This document shows positions 7,865 to 13,962 of a stretch of DNA of 16,810 bases, piece by piece. The position numbers and the translations under genes are program-made. Origin of the DNA: Verrucomicrobiota bacterium (GTDB taxonomy: Bacteria; Verrucomicrobiota; Verrucomicrobiia; Limisphaerales; JADLHS01); the NCBI GenBank assembly GCA_004297495.1, contig SCTL01000594.1, positions 1 through 16,810 on the forward strand, read 5' to 3'. Below the pieces are notes generated by a model. The model was not told the origin of the DNA. It saw only the letters and a program-made list of their open reading frames with translations, and did not search any database. Numbering within the stretch: the stretch's first letter is position 1; the number at the start of each line of letters is the position of its first letter.

Positions 7865-7915
7865 TCGCGCCCGCCTGAGCGCCGTGTGTGCGGATGCTCG
7901 TTAAGGCTGAGAAAC

Positions 7916-8005
7916 GAAAGTTAACAATCAACCTAACTTTCAACCCCGAAGCAATTCGGTGTTGGCCCCGGATAGTTCGGGGTAAACCTCCGTTGCCGTG
8001 CAACG
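7916..8005 (+). promoter_or_regulatory. structured rpsA mRNA leader with four consecutive hairpins
   Basis: Four perfect stems follow one another within 90 bases. The first is GAAAGTTA/TAACTTTC (7916-7923 with 7934-7941, 10-base loop). The second is CCGAA/TTCGG closed by a GCAA tetraloop (7946-7959). The third is CCCCG/CGGGG (7966-7970 with 7978-7982). The fourth is CGTTGC/GCAACG (7991-7996 with 8000-8005, 3-base loop). They lie 75 bases before the preferred S1 start. In E. coli, S1 represses its own synthesis through a hairpin-rich rpsA leader that lacks a strong Shine-Dalgarno. A similar role here is an inference. The hairpins are read from the sequence, not from a folding calculation. Confidence 0.55.
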
Positions 8006-8080
8006 CCGGTCCGTTAGGCAATGGAGTTTCGCCGGGTCCGTTTGCCCTCCGATTCTCCGCAGTCCGAAAGCAAGTTCCGT

Positions 8081-9748
8081 ATGCTAACCATGGAAGAAGC
8101 CCTGAAGCAGAGCAATTTCCGCTTTGCCGCAGGCGAAATCGTCAAAGGTATCATCATCGAAGTCCGTCCCAAGGAAGCCTTGGTGGACATCGGCTACAAG
8201 AGCGAAGGCGTCGTCGCCGGCAATGAATTTGAAGACCTCTCCGCCGTCAAGGTCGGCGATGAAGTCAACGTCCTCATCGAAAAACTCGAGGACAAGGAAG
8301 GCATGGTCATCCTCTCGAAGGAGAAGGCCGAATTCAAACAGAACTGGGAGCGCATCCTCAGCATTTGCAACGAGGGCGGCCGCATCCAGGGCAAGGTCAA
8401 GTCCATGGTCAAGGGCGGCCTCATCGTCAACATCGGCGTCGAGGCGTTTTTGCCCGCGTCGCAGATTGACGTCATCACGCCCAAGAATCTCGCGCAATAC
8501 GTCGGCAACACTTACGAGTTCAAGGTTGTTAAAATCAACCAGGAGCGGCAGAACATCGTGCTCTCGCGCCGCGAACTCATCGAGCAGGAACGCTCCGAAC
8601 GCCGTGGCAAGTTGCTCAGCGAAATCACGCCCGGCGACATTCGCAAGGGCAAGGTCAAGAACATCACCGATTTCGGCGCGTTCATTGATCTCGATGGCAT
8701 TGACGGCTTGCTCCACATCACCGACATGAGCTGGGGCCGCATCGGCCATCCGTCCGAAGTGCTCAAGGTCGGCCAGGACCTCGACGTGGTCGTGCTCGAC
8801 GTGAACAAGGAAAAGGAACGCGTCAGCCTCGGCCTCAAGCAGAAGATGGCCAATCCATGGGACAGCATCGAAGCCAAGTTCCCGGTCGGCACCAAGATCA
8901 AGGGCAAGGTCGTCAATCTCATGCCCTACGGCGCGTTCGTGGAAATCGAACCCGGCGTCGAAGGTCTCGTGCACGTCACGGAGCTTTCCTGGACCAAACG
9001 CGTGGCCAAACCCAGCGACGTCCTCAAGCCCGACCAGGAAATCGAAGCCGTCGTGCTCGGCATCAATCGCGACGAGCAGAAAATTTCGCTCGGCATTCGC
9101 CAGCTCGAATCCAATCCGTGGGACACGGTGGACCAACGCTTCCCCGTCGGCACCCGCGTCAAAGGCAAGGTCCGCAACCTCACCAGCTACGGCGCGTTTG
9201 TGGAACTCGAAGAAGGCCTCGACGGCATGGTGCACGTCTCGGACATTTCCTGGACGCGCAAAATCAATCACCCGAGCGAAGTCTTCAAGAAAGGCGACGA
9301 AGTCGAAGCGCAAGTCATCGAAGTGGACAAGCCGAACCAGCGCATTGCGCTCGGCATCAAACAGCTTGGCAGCGATCCGTGGGACAACATTGATCAACTC
9401 TACAAGGTTGGCGATCTCGTCACCGGCAAAGTCACCAAGCTCGCCAGCTTCGGCGCGTTCGTCGGTCTCCAGCATGAAATTGACGGCCTCGTGCACATCT
9501 CGCAGATCAGCGAGGAACGCGTGGACAAGATCAAGAACGTGCTCAAGGTCGGCCAGGATGTGACCGCGCGCGTGGTGAAGATTGACAAGAGCGACCGCCG
9601 CATCGGTCTCTCGATCAAGGCCGCGAACTACTCGCAAGAACAACTCAAAGCCGAGCAGGCCGTGCTCGACGCATTGAAACCCGGCGAAGACCTCGTGGCG
9701 TTGCAACACGCCTTCGACGCCGCCGACGAAGCGCGTCAGCCGGAGTAA
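8081..9748 (+). CDS. rpsA: 30S ribosomal protein S1
   Basis: From the ATG at 8081 the protein has 555 residues, very near the length of E. coli S1 (557). Six S1 RNA-binding domains are visible, at about 17-81, 99-164, 186-254, 271-339, 356-425 and 443-512. The last four are the most regular, each with a GKV...GAFV/I...GL(L/V)H(I/V)-(D/E)-SW-like core. S1 sits on the small subunit and helps mRNAs, especially structured or leaderless ones, to reach the ribosome. Other in-frame ATGs are at 8021 (20 extra residues, basic and unlike S1 N-termini) and 8090. No strong Shine-Dalgarno precedes any of them. The gene ends with TAA just before a strong terminator. Confidence 0.95.
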   Translation: MLTMEEALKQSNFRFAAGEIVKGIIIEVRPKEALVDIGYKSEGVVAGNEFEDLSAVKVGDEVNVLIEKLEDKEGMVILSKEKAEFKQNWERILSICNEGGRIQGKVKSMVKGGLIVNIGVEAFLPASQIDVITPKNLAQYVGNTYEFKVVKINQERQNIVLSRRELIEQERSERRGKLLSEITPGDIRKGKVKNITDFGAFIDLDGIDGLLHITDMSWGRIGHPSEVLKVGQDLDVVVLDVNKEKERVSLGLKQKMANPWDSIEAKFPVGTKIKGKVVNLMPYGAFVEIEPGVEGLVHVTELSWTKRVAKPSDVLKPDQEIEAVVLGINRDEQKISLGIRQLESNPWDTVDQRFPVGTRVKGKVRNLTSYGAFVELEEGLDGMVHVSDISWTRKINHPSEVFKKGDEVEAQVIEVDKPNQRIALGIKQLGSDPWDNIDQLYKVGDLVTGKVTKLASFGAFVGLQHEIDGLVHISQISEERVDKIKNVLKVGQDVTARVVKIDKSDRRIGLSIKAANYSQEQLKAEQAVLDALKPGEDLVALQHAFDAADEARQPE

Positions 9749-9766
9749 TTCTCCACAAAAAATCGC

Positions 9767-9804
9767 GACGGGCGGATCGGCAACGATCCGCCCGTCTCTT
9801 TTTT
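9767..9804 (+). terminator. intrinsic terminator of rpsA
   Basis: A perfect 13-base GC-rich stem, 9767-9779 paired with 9784-9796, is closed by a GCAA tetraloop and followed by TCTTTTTT (9797-9804). It starts 19 bases after the rpsA stop. This is the clearest terminator in the window; the next element, a heptad repeat, begins two bases after the T-run. Confidence 0.95.
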
Positions 9805-9805
9805 G

Positions 9806-9910
9806 GGGAACATTCAACATTCAACATTCAACGCCCGGTGAGGGGAAACTTTGAACACTGGCTTCCGAGGTTCGACGTTGAGCGTTGAATGTTGAATGTT
9901 GAATGTTCCC
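9806..9910. repeat. heptad inverted repeat, copy 2
   Basis: The left arm, 9806-9833, is GGGAAC followed by three ATTCAAC heptads in tandem and a G (frames shared by one base). The right arm, 9883-9910, is its perfect 28-base reverse complement, ending GTTCCC. The core between them is 49 bases. The same heptads and the same GTTCCC end occur in the copy at 3311-3410. The element lies between the rpsA terminator and the tRNA-Gln gene. Confidence 0.88.
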
Positions 9911-9946
9911 AACTCTGAAATGCCCCTTGCCTTCGGAAATTTCTCG

Positions 9947-9974
9947 TTGCGGTCACGGAGCGGAAAGTTACCCT
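9947..9974 (+). promoter_or_regulatory. possible promoter of tRNA-Gln
   Basis: TTGCGG (9947-9952) and TACCCT (9969-9974) are spaced by 16 bases, and the -10 box fits the TAnnnT core. The box ends ten bases before the first tRNA base, and the intervening sequence is GC-rich, as at many stable-RNA promoters. The match is moderate only. Confidence 0.35.
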
Positions 9975-9984
9975 AAGTGCGGCG

Positions 9985-10058
9985 TGTCCGATGGTGTAAT
10001 GGTAGCACAAGTCCCTTTGGAGGACTTTGTCATGGTTCGAATCCATGTCGGACAGCCA
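9985..10058 (+). tRNA. tRNA-Gln (anticodon TTG)
   Basis: The 74-base gene folds into a full cloverleaf: acceptor TGTCCGA/TCGGACA, D-arm GTG...CAC with GGTA in the loop, anticodon stem AGTCC/GGACT around loop CTTTGGA (anticodon TTG), and T-stem CATGG/CCATG around TTCGAAT. The discriminator is G and CCA is encoded. It reads glutamine CAA codons, and by wobble CAG. A PuuD-like gene starts 20 bases after the CCA, so read-through transcription into it is possible. Confidence 0.97.
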
Positions 10059-10078
10059 AACCAGTCCCTACGTCACGT

Positions 10079-10960
10079 ATGAATCCCGAACTCAACGCCT
10101 GGATTGATCTCGCACTTCGTTGGACGCACGTCTTCGCCGGCATCATGTGGGTCGGCGCGACCTTCTATTTCACCTGGCTCGACGGCCGCTTCGAAGAACT
10201 CGCCAAGGAACCGGACAAAGCCGAGGGCGAAAAGAAATTCGTCTGGATGGTCCACAGCGGCGGCTTTTACGCGGTGGAAAAACAAAAAGTGCCCAAGCTC
10301 ATGCCCGCCACACTGCACTGGTTCAAATGGGAAGCCGGCATCACCTGGCTCAGCGGCATCGTGTTGTTTGGATTTCTCTACTGGCACGGCAAATTGCTGA
10401 CCAGTCTCGAGGAAACCGCCGCCGACCGCTGGAAATCTTTGCTCCCGTGCTGCACTGCGCCCGCGTGGCTGAATTCGCCGCTCGATTTTCTGACGAACCA
10501 TTATCTCATTGTCAGCTTCGTGCTGCTGCTGCTCGGCTGGGCGGTTTACGATCTGTTGTGGGGCAAAGTTTTCAAGAACGACAAAGTCGGTGTGGCCGTT
10601 TCGTTTCTCCTCGTCGTGGCGCTCGCACTGTTCGCGTGCGTGGCGTTTCCCGGACGCGGCGCTTACATGCAACTCGGTGCGATGTTCGGCACCATCATGG
10701 CCGCGAACGTCTGGATGCGCATCCTGCCCGCGCAACGTCGCATGGTCGCCGCGCTCAAAGCCGGCCAGCCCGCCAACACCGCCGAAGGCGCGCGCGCCAA
10801 GACCCGCTCCAAGCACAACACGTTCATCATTTTCCCCGTCGTGTTCATCATGATCAGCAACCACTACTCGAACACCTACGGCAGCGCGCACAACTGGCTC
10901 ATCCTTTCCGCGATGGTGCTGGTCGGCTGGGGCGTCGCCCTCATCATCCGCCGTGCGTGA
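10079..10960 (+). CDS. PuuD-like (DUF989) membrane protein without cytochrome c domain
   Basis: The 293-residue protein has about eight membrane helices and the conserved blocks of the urate hydroxylase PuuD membrane domain: RWTHVFAGIMWVGATFYF (14-31), HSGGFYAVEKQK (59-70), HWFKWEAGITWLSG (80-93), GRGAYMQLGAMFGTIMAAN (192-210) and SKHNTF with NHYSNTYG near the end. Characterised PuuD is a membrane urate oxidase that also carries a C-terminal c-type cytochrome domain. Here the protein stops after the last helix and has no CxxCH motif. Its histidines could bind heme, but whether it oxidises urate is open. No purine-degradation genes are nearby. The ATG at 10079 is 20 bases after the tRNA-Gln CCA end. 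Family match is firm; the urate function is uncertain. Confidence 0.82.
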   Translation: MNPELNAWIDLALRWTHVFAGIMWVGATFYFTWLDGRFEELAKEPDKAEGEKKFVWMVHSGGFYAVEKQKVPKLMPATLHWFKWEAGITWLSGIVLFGFLYWHGKLLTSLEETAADRWKSLLPCCTAPAWLNSPLDFLTNHYLIVSFVLLLLGWAVYDLLWGKVFKNDKVGVAVSFLLVVALALFACVAFPGRGAYMQLGAMFGTIMAANVWMRILPAQRRMVAALKAGQPANTAEGARAKTRSKHNTFIIFPVVFIMISNHYSNTYGSAHNWLILSAMVLVGWGVALIIRRA

Positions 10961-10969
10961 AGACGGATT

Positions 10970-11130
10970 AACCACGGAATACACGGAACACACGAAAGCC
11001 TGGACGAAAAGAATTTCACGAGTCGCCAACGGGCCAGGCTTAAACGGTGGCTGGGGCTGGGAAGGCTGGAAATAAGACTGGCCGCTTCCCCTTTGGTGTT
11101 TCTTTCGTGTGTTTCGTGTGTTCCGTGGTT
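10970..11130. repeat. CACG-type inverted repeat
   Basis: Arms 10970-10998 and 11102-11130 (29 bases each) are reverse complements with two mismatches. Each is built of short units such as CCACGGAA, TACACGGAA and CACACGAAAG. The core between them is about 100 bases. A third arm in the same orientation as the left one is at 11656-11684. The right arm meets the stop codon of the minus-strand MEKHLA gene. Confidence 0.88.
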
Positions 11131-11606
11131 CAAACAAATTCCCACCGCTCAAACATCGCCGCCTGACCGCACGGTTTTCCATCCTCAGTGAGAAGATTCC
11201 ACACCGTCGCGCGGGCGATGCGAAAGCGCCGGCCTGATTTGGAAATCCGCACGCCGGAATAATCGTCAATGAACCCGCGCGCCGTCACCGCCGCCAGCAG
11301 GCGCGCCCGCTCCTCGCGATTCGGCGCTTCCGCCGTGAGGCGCGATGGCGTGCGCGTGAGTTCCGCCCACGACATCTCCCACAGTTCCAGCGCCGCGCGA
11401 TTGCCGTAGTTGAGAACCGGGTCCGCCTCCGTGCCGTGGGACACGAGCACGAACGGCGCGGCAAAAACTTTTTGCGCCAGCACCGCCGGCTCGCTCACGC
11501 CCGGCAGCAGATCGCGCCCCGTCCAATGCCGCAGACTGCGCGCGAGTGTTTGCGTGTGCTGCACTACCCACGGCGAACTCCAGATTATTTCCAGCGACTC
11601 GGCCAT
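11130..11606 (-). CDS. MEKHLA-domain protein (PAS-like)
   Basis: From the ATG at 11606 the protein has 158 residues and is almost entirely one MEKHLA domain: LARSLRHWTGRDLLPG (21-36), FAAPFVLVSHGTEADPVLNY (48-67) running into GNRAALELWEMSW, TRTPSRLTAE, and GFIDDYSGVRISKSGRRFRI (111-130) running into ARATVWNLL. MEKHLA is a PAS-related domain first named from plant HD-ZIP III factors; bacterial stand-alone versions have no proven ligand. A start at 11633 would add nine residues. The stop TGA is at the edge of a dispersed repeat arm, and another arm of the same repeat lies 22-50 bases beyond the upstream start. The gene is isolated, with no operon partner on its strand. Confidence 0.85.
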   Translation of the reverse strand: MAESLEIIWSSPWVVQHTQTLARSLRHWTGRDLLPGVSEPAVLAQKVFAAPFVLVSHGTEADPVLNYGNRAALELWEMSWAELTRTPSRLTAEAPNREERARLLAAVTARGFIDDYSGVRISKSGRRFRIARATVWNLLTEDGKPCGQAAMFERWEFV

Positions 11607-11655
11607 GCGGCATGTTGGAAAGCCCGTGCGCATCGCGCAACCGGGATTTGTTTTG

Positions 11656-11684
11656 AACCACGAAATACACGAACCACACGAAAG
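11656..11684. repeat. solitary CACG-type repeat arm
   Basis: This 29-base stretch matches the arm at 10970-10998 with three differences and has the same length and orientation. No inverted partner follows. The flanking TTTG before AACCACG is shared with the arm at 11102-11130 (read on the minus strand). Confidence 0.8.
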
Positions 11685-11720
11685 ACCGATGAAGAAAATC
11701 CGGGGCGCACCTTATGGTTT

Positions 11721-11799
11721 GGTAGGGACGCGTTCCACCGCGTCCCCAATCTCTCGTTGCCGCCGGAAAGAATGGGACGCGGTGGAACGCGTCCCTACC
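11721..11799. repeat. REPIN-like palindrome pair (element B)
   Basis: The arms 11721-11746 and 11774-11799 are perfect 26-base reverse complements, 27 bases apart. Each is a hairpin with an 8-base stem GGGACGCG/CGCGTCCC and a 6-base loop (TTCCAC left, GTGGAA right). The outer ends are GGTAG and CTACC, so a GTAG tetranucleotide stands at the outer foot of both hairpins, exactly as in REP pairs bound by RAYT transposases. Confidence 0.88.
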
Positions 11800-11837
11800 C
11801 AGCGCCGTAGGCGGGGTATCTTTGTAGCAGGCCGCCA

Positions 11838-11994
11838 CCCTCACCCCGGCCCTCTCCCGTCCGACGGGAGAGGGAGATGGCTTGGACGCTCTCAGTGATG
11901 ACCTGGCGTGTGAAATGACCGGTGTCGCTCGCTGGAGCGGGGCGCGTCGAAATTGTTCCCTCTCCCATCGGATGGGAGAGGGCCAGGGTGAGGG
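11838..11994. repeat. palindrome pair (element C)
   Basis: Left unit 11838-11874 and right unit 11958-11994 (37 bases each) are reverse complements with three differences. Each contains a 12-base stem around one base: CCCTCTCCCGTC/GACGGGAGAGGG at left and CCCTCTCCCATC/GATGGGAGAGGG at right, plus an outward tail (CCCTCACCCCGG at left). Two of the three differences fall opposite each other in the stem and change a G-C pair to an A-T pair, so pairing is kept. Confidence 0.85.
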
Positions 11995-12130
11995 CGGACG
12001 TTTCTACAAGGATGCCGCTTGCGGACGGAGCTAAGGGCAGCGACCGACCGGGCGGTTTTTCTGACGACGAACTTGCTTGCTGGAAATTCGCCCGTCGGCT
12101 TTCATCAACGCATGGAAGCACCAGAGGAAT

Positions 12131-12159
12131 TGACCCGCTGCGAACGGAAGCGTATAAAA
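12131..12159 (+). promoter_or_regulatory. sigma70-type promoter of the 12213 gene
   Basis: TTGACC (12131-12136) and TATAAA (12154-12159) are separated by exactly 17 bases. This is the best consensus match in the window. Transcription would start near 12166, leaving an untranslated leader of about 47 bases before the ATG at 12213. Confidence 0.65.
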
Positions 12160-12212
12160 ACTCCGTGAACATGGAGAGGAAACCCAACCCCAATAGCTGG
12201 GCATTGCCTTGA

Positions 12213-12683
12213 ATGAAACGACCGCTGCCAATTTACTTTATTGCCGCGTGGAGCTTTCTGGTTCTCGTGAATCGAAGCAACGGGTTGATAGCCATTTTGA
12301 AGTCCCAACTGGCAGAGGGCCAATTTCACAATGATCTCTGGGTTTATCTGCGCGGCTTCCTTGCAATTCTGTTCGTCTGGCACGCTTTCCGTCTTGCTGA
12401 ACTCAAGCTGTTCAACCGTTGGCTAACAGTTGCAGCCTGCCTTTGGTGGACTGTTACGGTGGCTTGGAACACAGTCGTTCTTTATCAAGAGTTTCAAACT
12501 CCACTCCGAGGCATCGCCATTGTTTCGGCAATCAGTGTGTTGAATATCGCATGCGTTTGGTATCTTATGCGTCCTAGTTTCCGTAAATTTGCCAGCCAGT
12601 ACGTGACCGAGCACGAAAAAGAAAAGCATGCACGGGACATGCAGCGAATCTCTCAAAAGAAGATTTTGAAAGAAAAGATTTAG
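12213..12683 (+). CDS. small four-helix membrane protein of unknown function
   Basis: I do not recognise a family. The 156-residue protein starts MKRPLPIYFIAAWSFL and has four hydrophobic stretches (about 5-20, 43-60, 67-91, 98-118), then a strongly charged tail (130-156: EHEKEKHARDMQRISQKKIL) that would lie in the cytoplasm and may be helical. Its codons are visibly less G+C-biased than those of all neighbours, with many A or T third positions, suggesting a different history, perhaps recent acquisition. It has its own good promoter just upstream, directly beyond two palindrome-pair repeats. The next gene starts 90 bases downstream on the same strand but has typical host codon use. Confidence 0.75.
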   Translation: MKRPLPIYFIAAWSFLVLVNRSNGLIAILKSQLAEGQFHNDLWVYLRGFLAILFVWHAFRLAELKLFNRWLTVAACLWWTVTVAWNTVVLYQEFQTPLRGIAIVSAISVLNIACVWYLMRPSFRKFASQYVTEHEKEKHARDMQRISQKKILKEKI

Positions 12684-12773
12684 CTGCGCTGGCGCATCCA
12701 GCCCCGCAATAATCAATTTGAGTTTTCCCTCCGTTTGAGTATTGTTCGCGGCTCATAGCTAAGTCGTATCATC

Positions 12774-13763
12774 ATGAATTCAGGAAAAATTGTCGTTTGC
12801 GGCGCGGGCGGTTTCATCGGCGGTCATCTCATCGCGGATTTGTTGCGGCAGGGCCATCGCGATTTGCGTGCGGTGGACATCAAGCCGTTCGACGAGTGGT
12901 ATCAGCGTTCCCCCGGCGTGGAGAGTTTGCAGCTCGATTTGCAGGACAAGGCTGCGTGCGAACAGGCGCTCGCCGGCGCGGAGCAGGTCTATAACCTCGC
13001 CGCCGACATGGGCGGCATGGGCTTCATCGAGAACAACCGCTGCCTCTGCATGTTGTCGGTGCTCATCAACACGCACCTGCTCATGGCCGCGCACAAACAC
13101 GGCGCGAAGAAGTTTTTTTACGCGTCGTCGGCCTGCGTCTATAACGCCGAGAAGCAGGTGGATGAAAACGTGACCGCGCTCAAGGAGTCGGACGCCTATC
13201 CCGCGATGCCCGAGGACGGCTACGGTTGGGAAAAACTTTTCAGCGAACGCATGTGCCGGCATTACCGCGAGGATTTCGGCATCGCGACGCGCGTGGCTCG
13301 TTATCACAACGTCTATGGTCCACACGGCACGTGGGAGGGCGGTCGCGAGAAAGCGCCGGCGGCGATCTGCCGGAAAGTCATCGCGGCGAAATTGTCCGGG
13401 AAGCATGAGATCGAGATTTGGGGCACAGGCAATCAGACGCGGAGCTTCATGTATATTGACGACTGCCTCAAGGGCACGCAGATGTTGCTGCACAGCAATT
13501 TCGTCGAACCGCTGAACATCGGCAGCAACGAAATGGTGACGATCAATCAACTCGTGGACATCGCGGAAGCCATCGCGGGCATCAAACTGAAACGGAATTA
13601 CAATCTGGCCGCGCCCAAGGGCGTGAACGGTCGCAACAGCGACAACACGCTGATCAAAAAAGTTTTCAACTGGGAGCCGAACACGCGCTTGCGCGACGGG
13701 CTGGAGAAAACTTACGCGTGGATTCACGACCAGATGAAGGCCGGCAAAAGCGGGAAGCACTGA
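12774..13763 (+). CDS. GDP-mannose 3,5-epimerase-like SDR enzyme
   Basis: The 329-residue protein is an extended short-chain dehydrogenase/reductase with GAGGFIG (10-16) for NAD binding and Tyr150-Lys154 (YGWEK). Blocks specific for GDP-mannose 3,5-epimerase are present: NLAADMGGMGFI (74-85), SSACVYNAEKQ (118-128), RYHNVYGPHGTWEGGREKAP (176-195), EIWGTGNQTRSFMYIDD (214-230) and GVNGRNSDNTLIK (283-295). From memory of the Arabidopsis enzyme, its catalytic Cys145, Tyr174, Lys178 and Lys217 correspond to Cys121, Tyr150, Lys154 and Lys193 here, a constant offset of 24. The enzyme turns GDP-D-mannose into GDP-L-galactose and GDP-L-gulose, which would feed surface polysaccharide. The gene stands alone, without glycosyltransferases beside it. 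Confidence 0.87.
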   Translation: MNSGKIVVCGAGGFIGGHLIADLLRQGHRDLRAVDIKPFDEWYQRSPGVESLQLDLQDKAACEQALAGAEQVYNLAADMGGMGFIENNRCLCMLSVLINTHLLMAAHKHGAKKFFYASSACVYNAEKQVDENVTALKESDAYPAMPEDGYGWEKLFSERMCRHYREDFGIATRVARYHNVYGPHGTWEGGREKAPAAICRKVIAAKLSGKHEIEIWGTGNQTRSFMYIDDCLKGTQMLLHSNFVEPLNIGSNEMVTINQLVDIAEAIAGIKLKRNYNLAAPKGVNGRNSDNTLIKKVFNWEPNTRLRDGLEKTYAWIHDQMKAGKSGKH

Positions 13764-13962
13764 CAGGCGCGCCTGAGCGCGGTGGTTTGAGCACAAAACA
13801 GGAATGTTACCCGCGATTCTTACTAGCCCCCGTCTTCAGCCCGCGCCATCGAGACGCGACTTTTTGCTTGCGCAGCAGGGGATTGGCGATATTTTGACGG
13901 CGTTGAATATCACACAGTTGATGCGCCATCGCAGTTTTCAGGTTCCAACCCAAGAGGCTTGA

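Larger units (their letters stand above)
11634..12212. other. gene-free repeat-rich region
   Basis: No convincing gene is seen in these 579 bases. Open frames on both strands run through palindromes and look accidental. The stretch holds a single CACG-type arm (11656-11684), palindrome pair B (11721-11799), palindrome pair C (11838-11994) and a good promoter (12131-12159) for the gene at 12213. Confidence 0.7.

Noticed and set aside
7812..7915. Pieces resembling a TPP riboswitch: ACCTGAT near 7814 and GGCTGAGA near 7905
   Set aside because: In TPP riboswitches CUGAGA comes before ACCUGAU; here the order is reversed and about 90 bases apart, and no thiamine gene follows.
8084..9820. Long open frame on the minus strand opposite rpsA (578 codons)
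   Set aside because: It mirrors the S1 coding sequence, is a low-complexity product of strong codon bias, and shows no domain; S1 on the plus strand is certain.
10073..11269. Long minus-strand open frame opposite the PuuD-like gene (398 codons)
   Set aside because: It runs through a dispersed inverted repeat and mirrors a well-recognised membrane protein; no motif is seen.
11922..12212. Plus-strand open frame of 96 codons ending one base before the 12213 start
   Set aside because: It translates through palindrome pair C and the promoter of the next gene; composition is not protein-like.
13764..13775. Perfect 12-base palindrome CAGGCGCGCCTG after the epimerase stop, as terminator
   Set aside because: No T-run follows and there is no loop; it may be chance in G+C-rich DNA.
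12780..13796. Long minus-strand open frame opposite the epimerase gene (338 codons)
   Set aside because: The plus-strand epimerase has all catalytic motifs; the antisense product looks like a codon-bias shadow.
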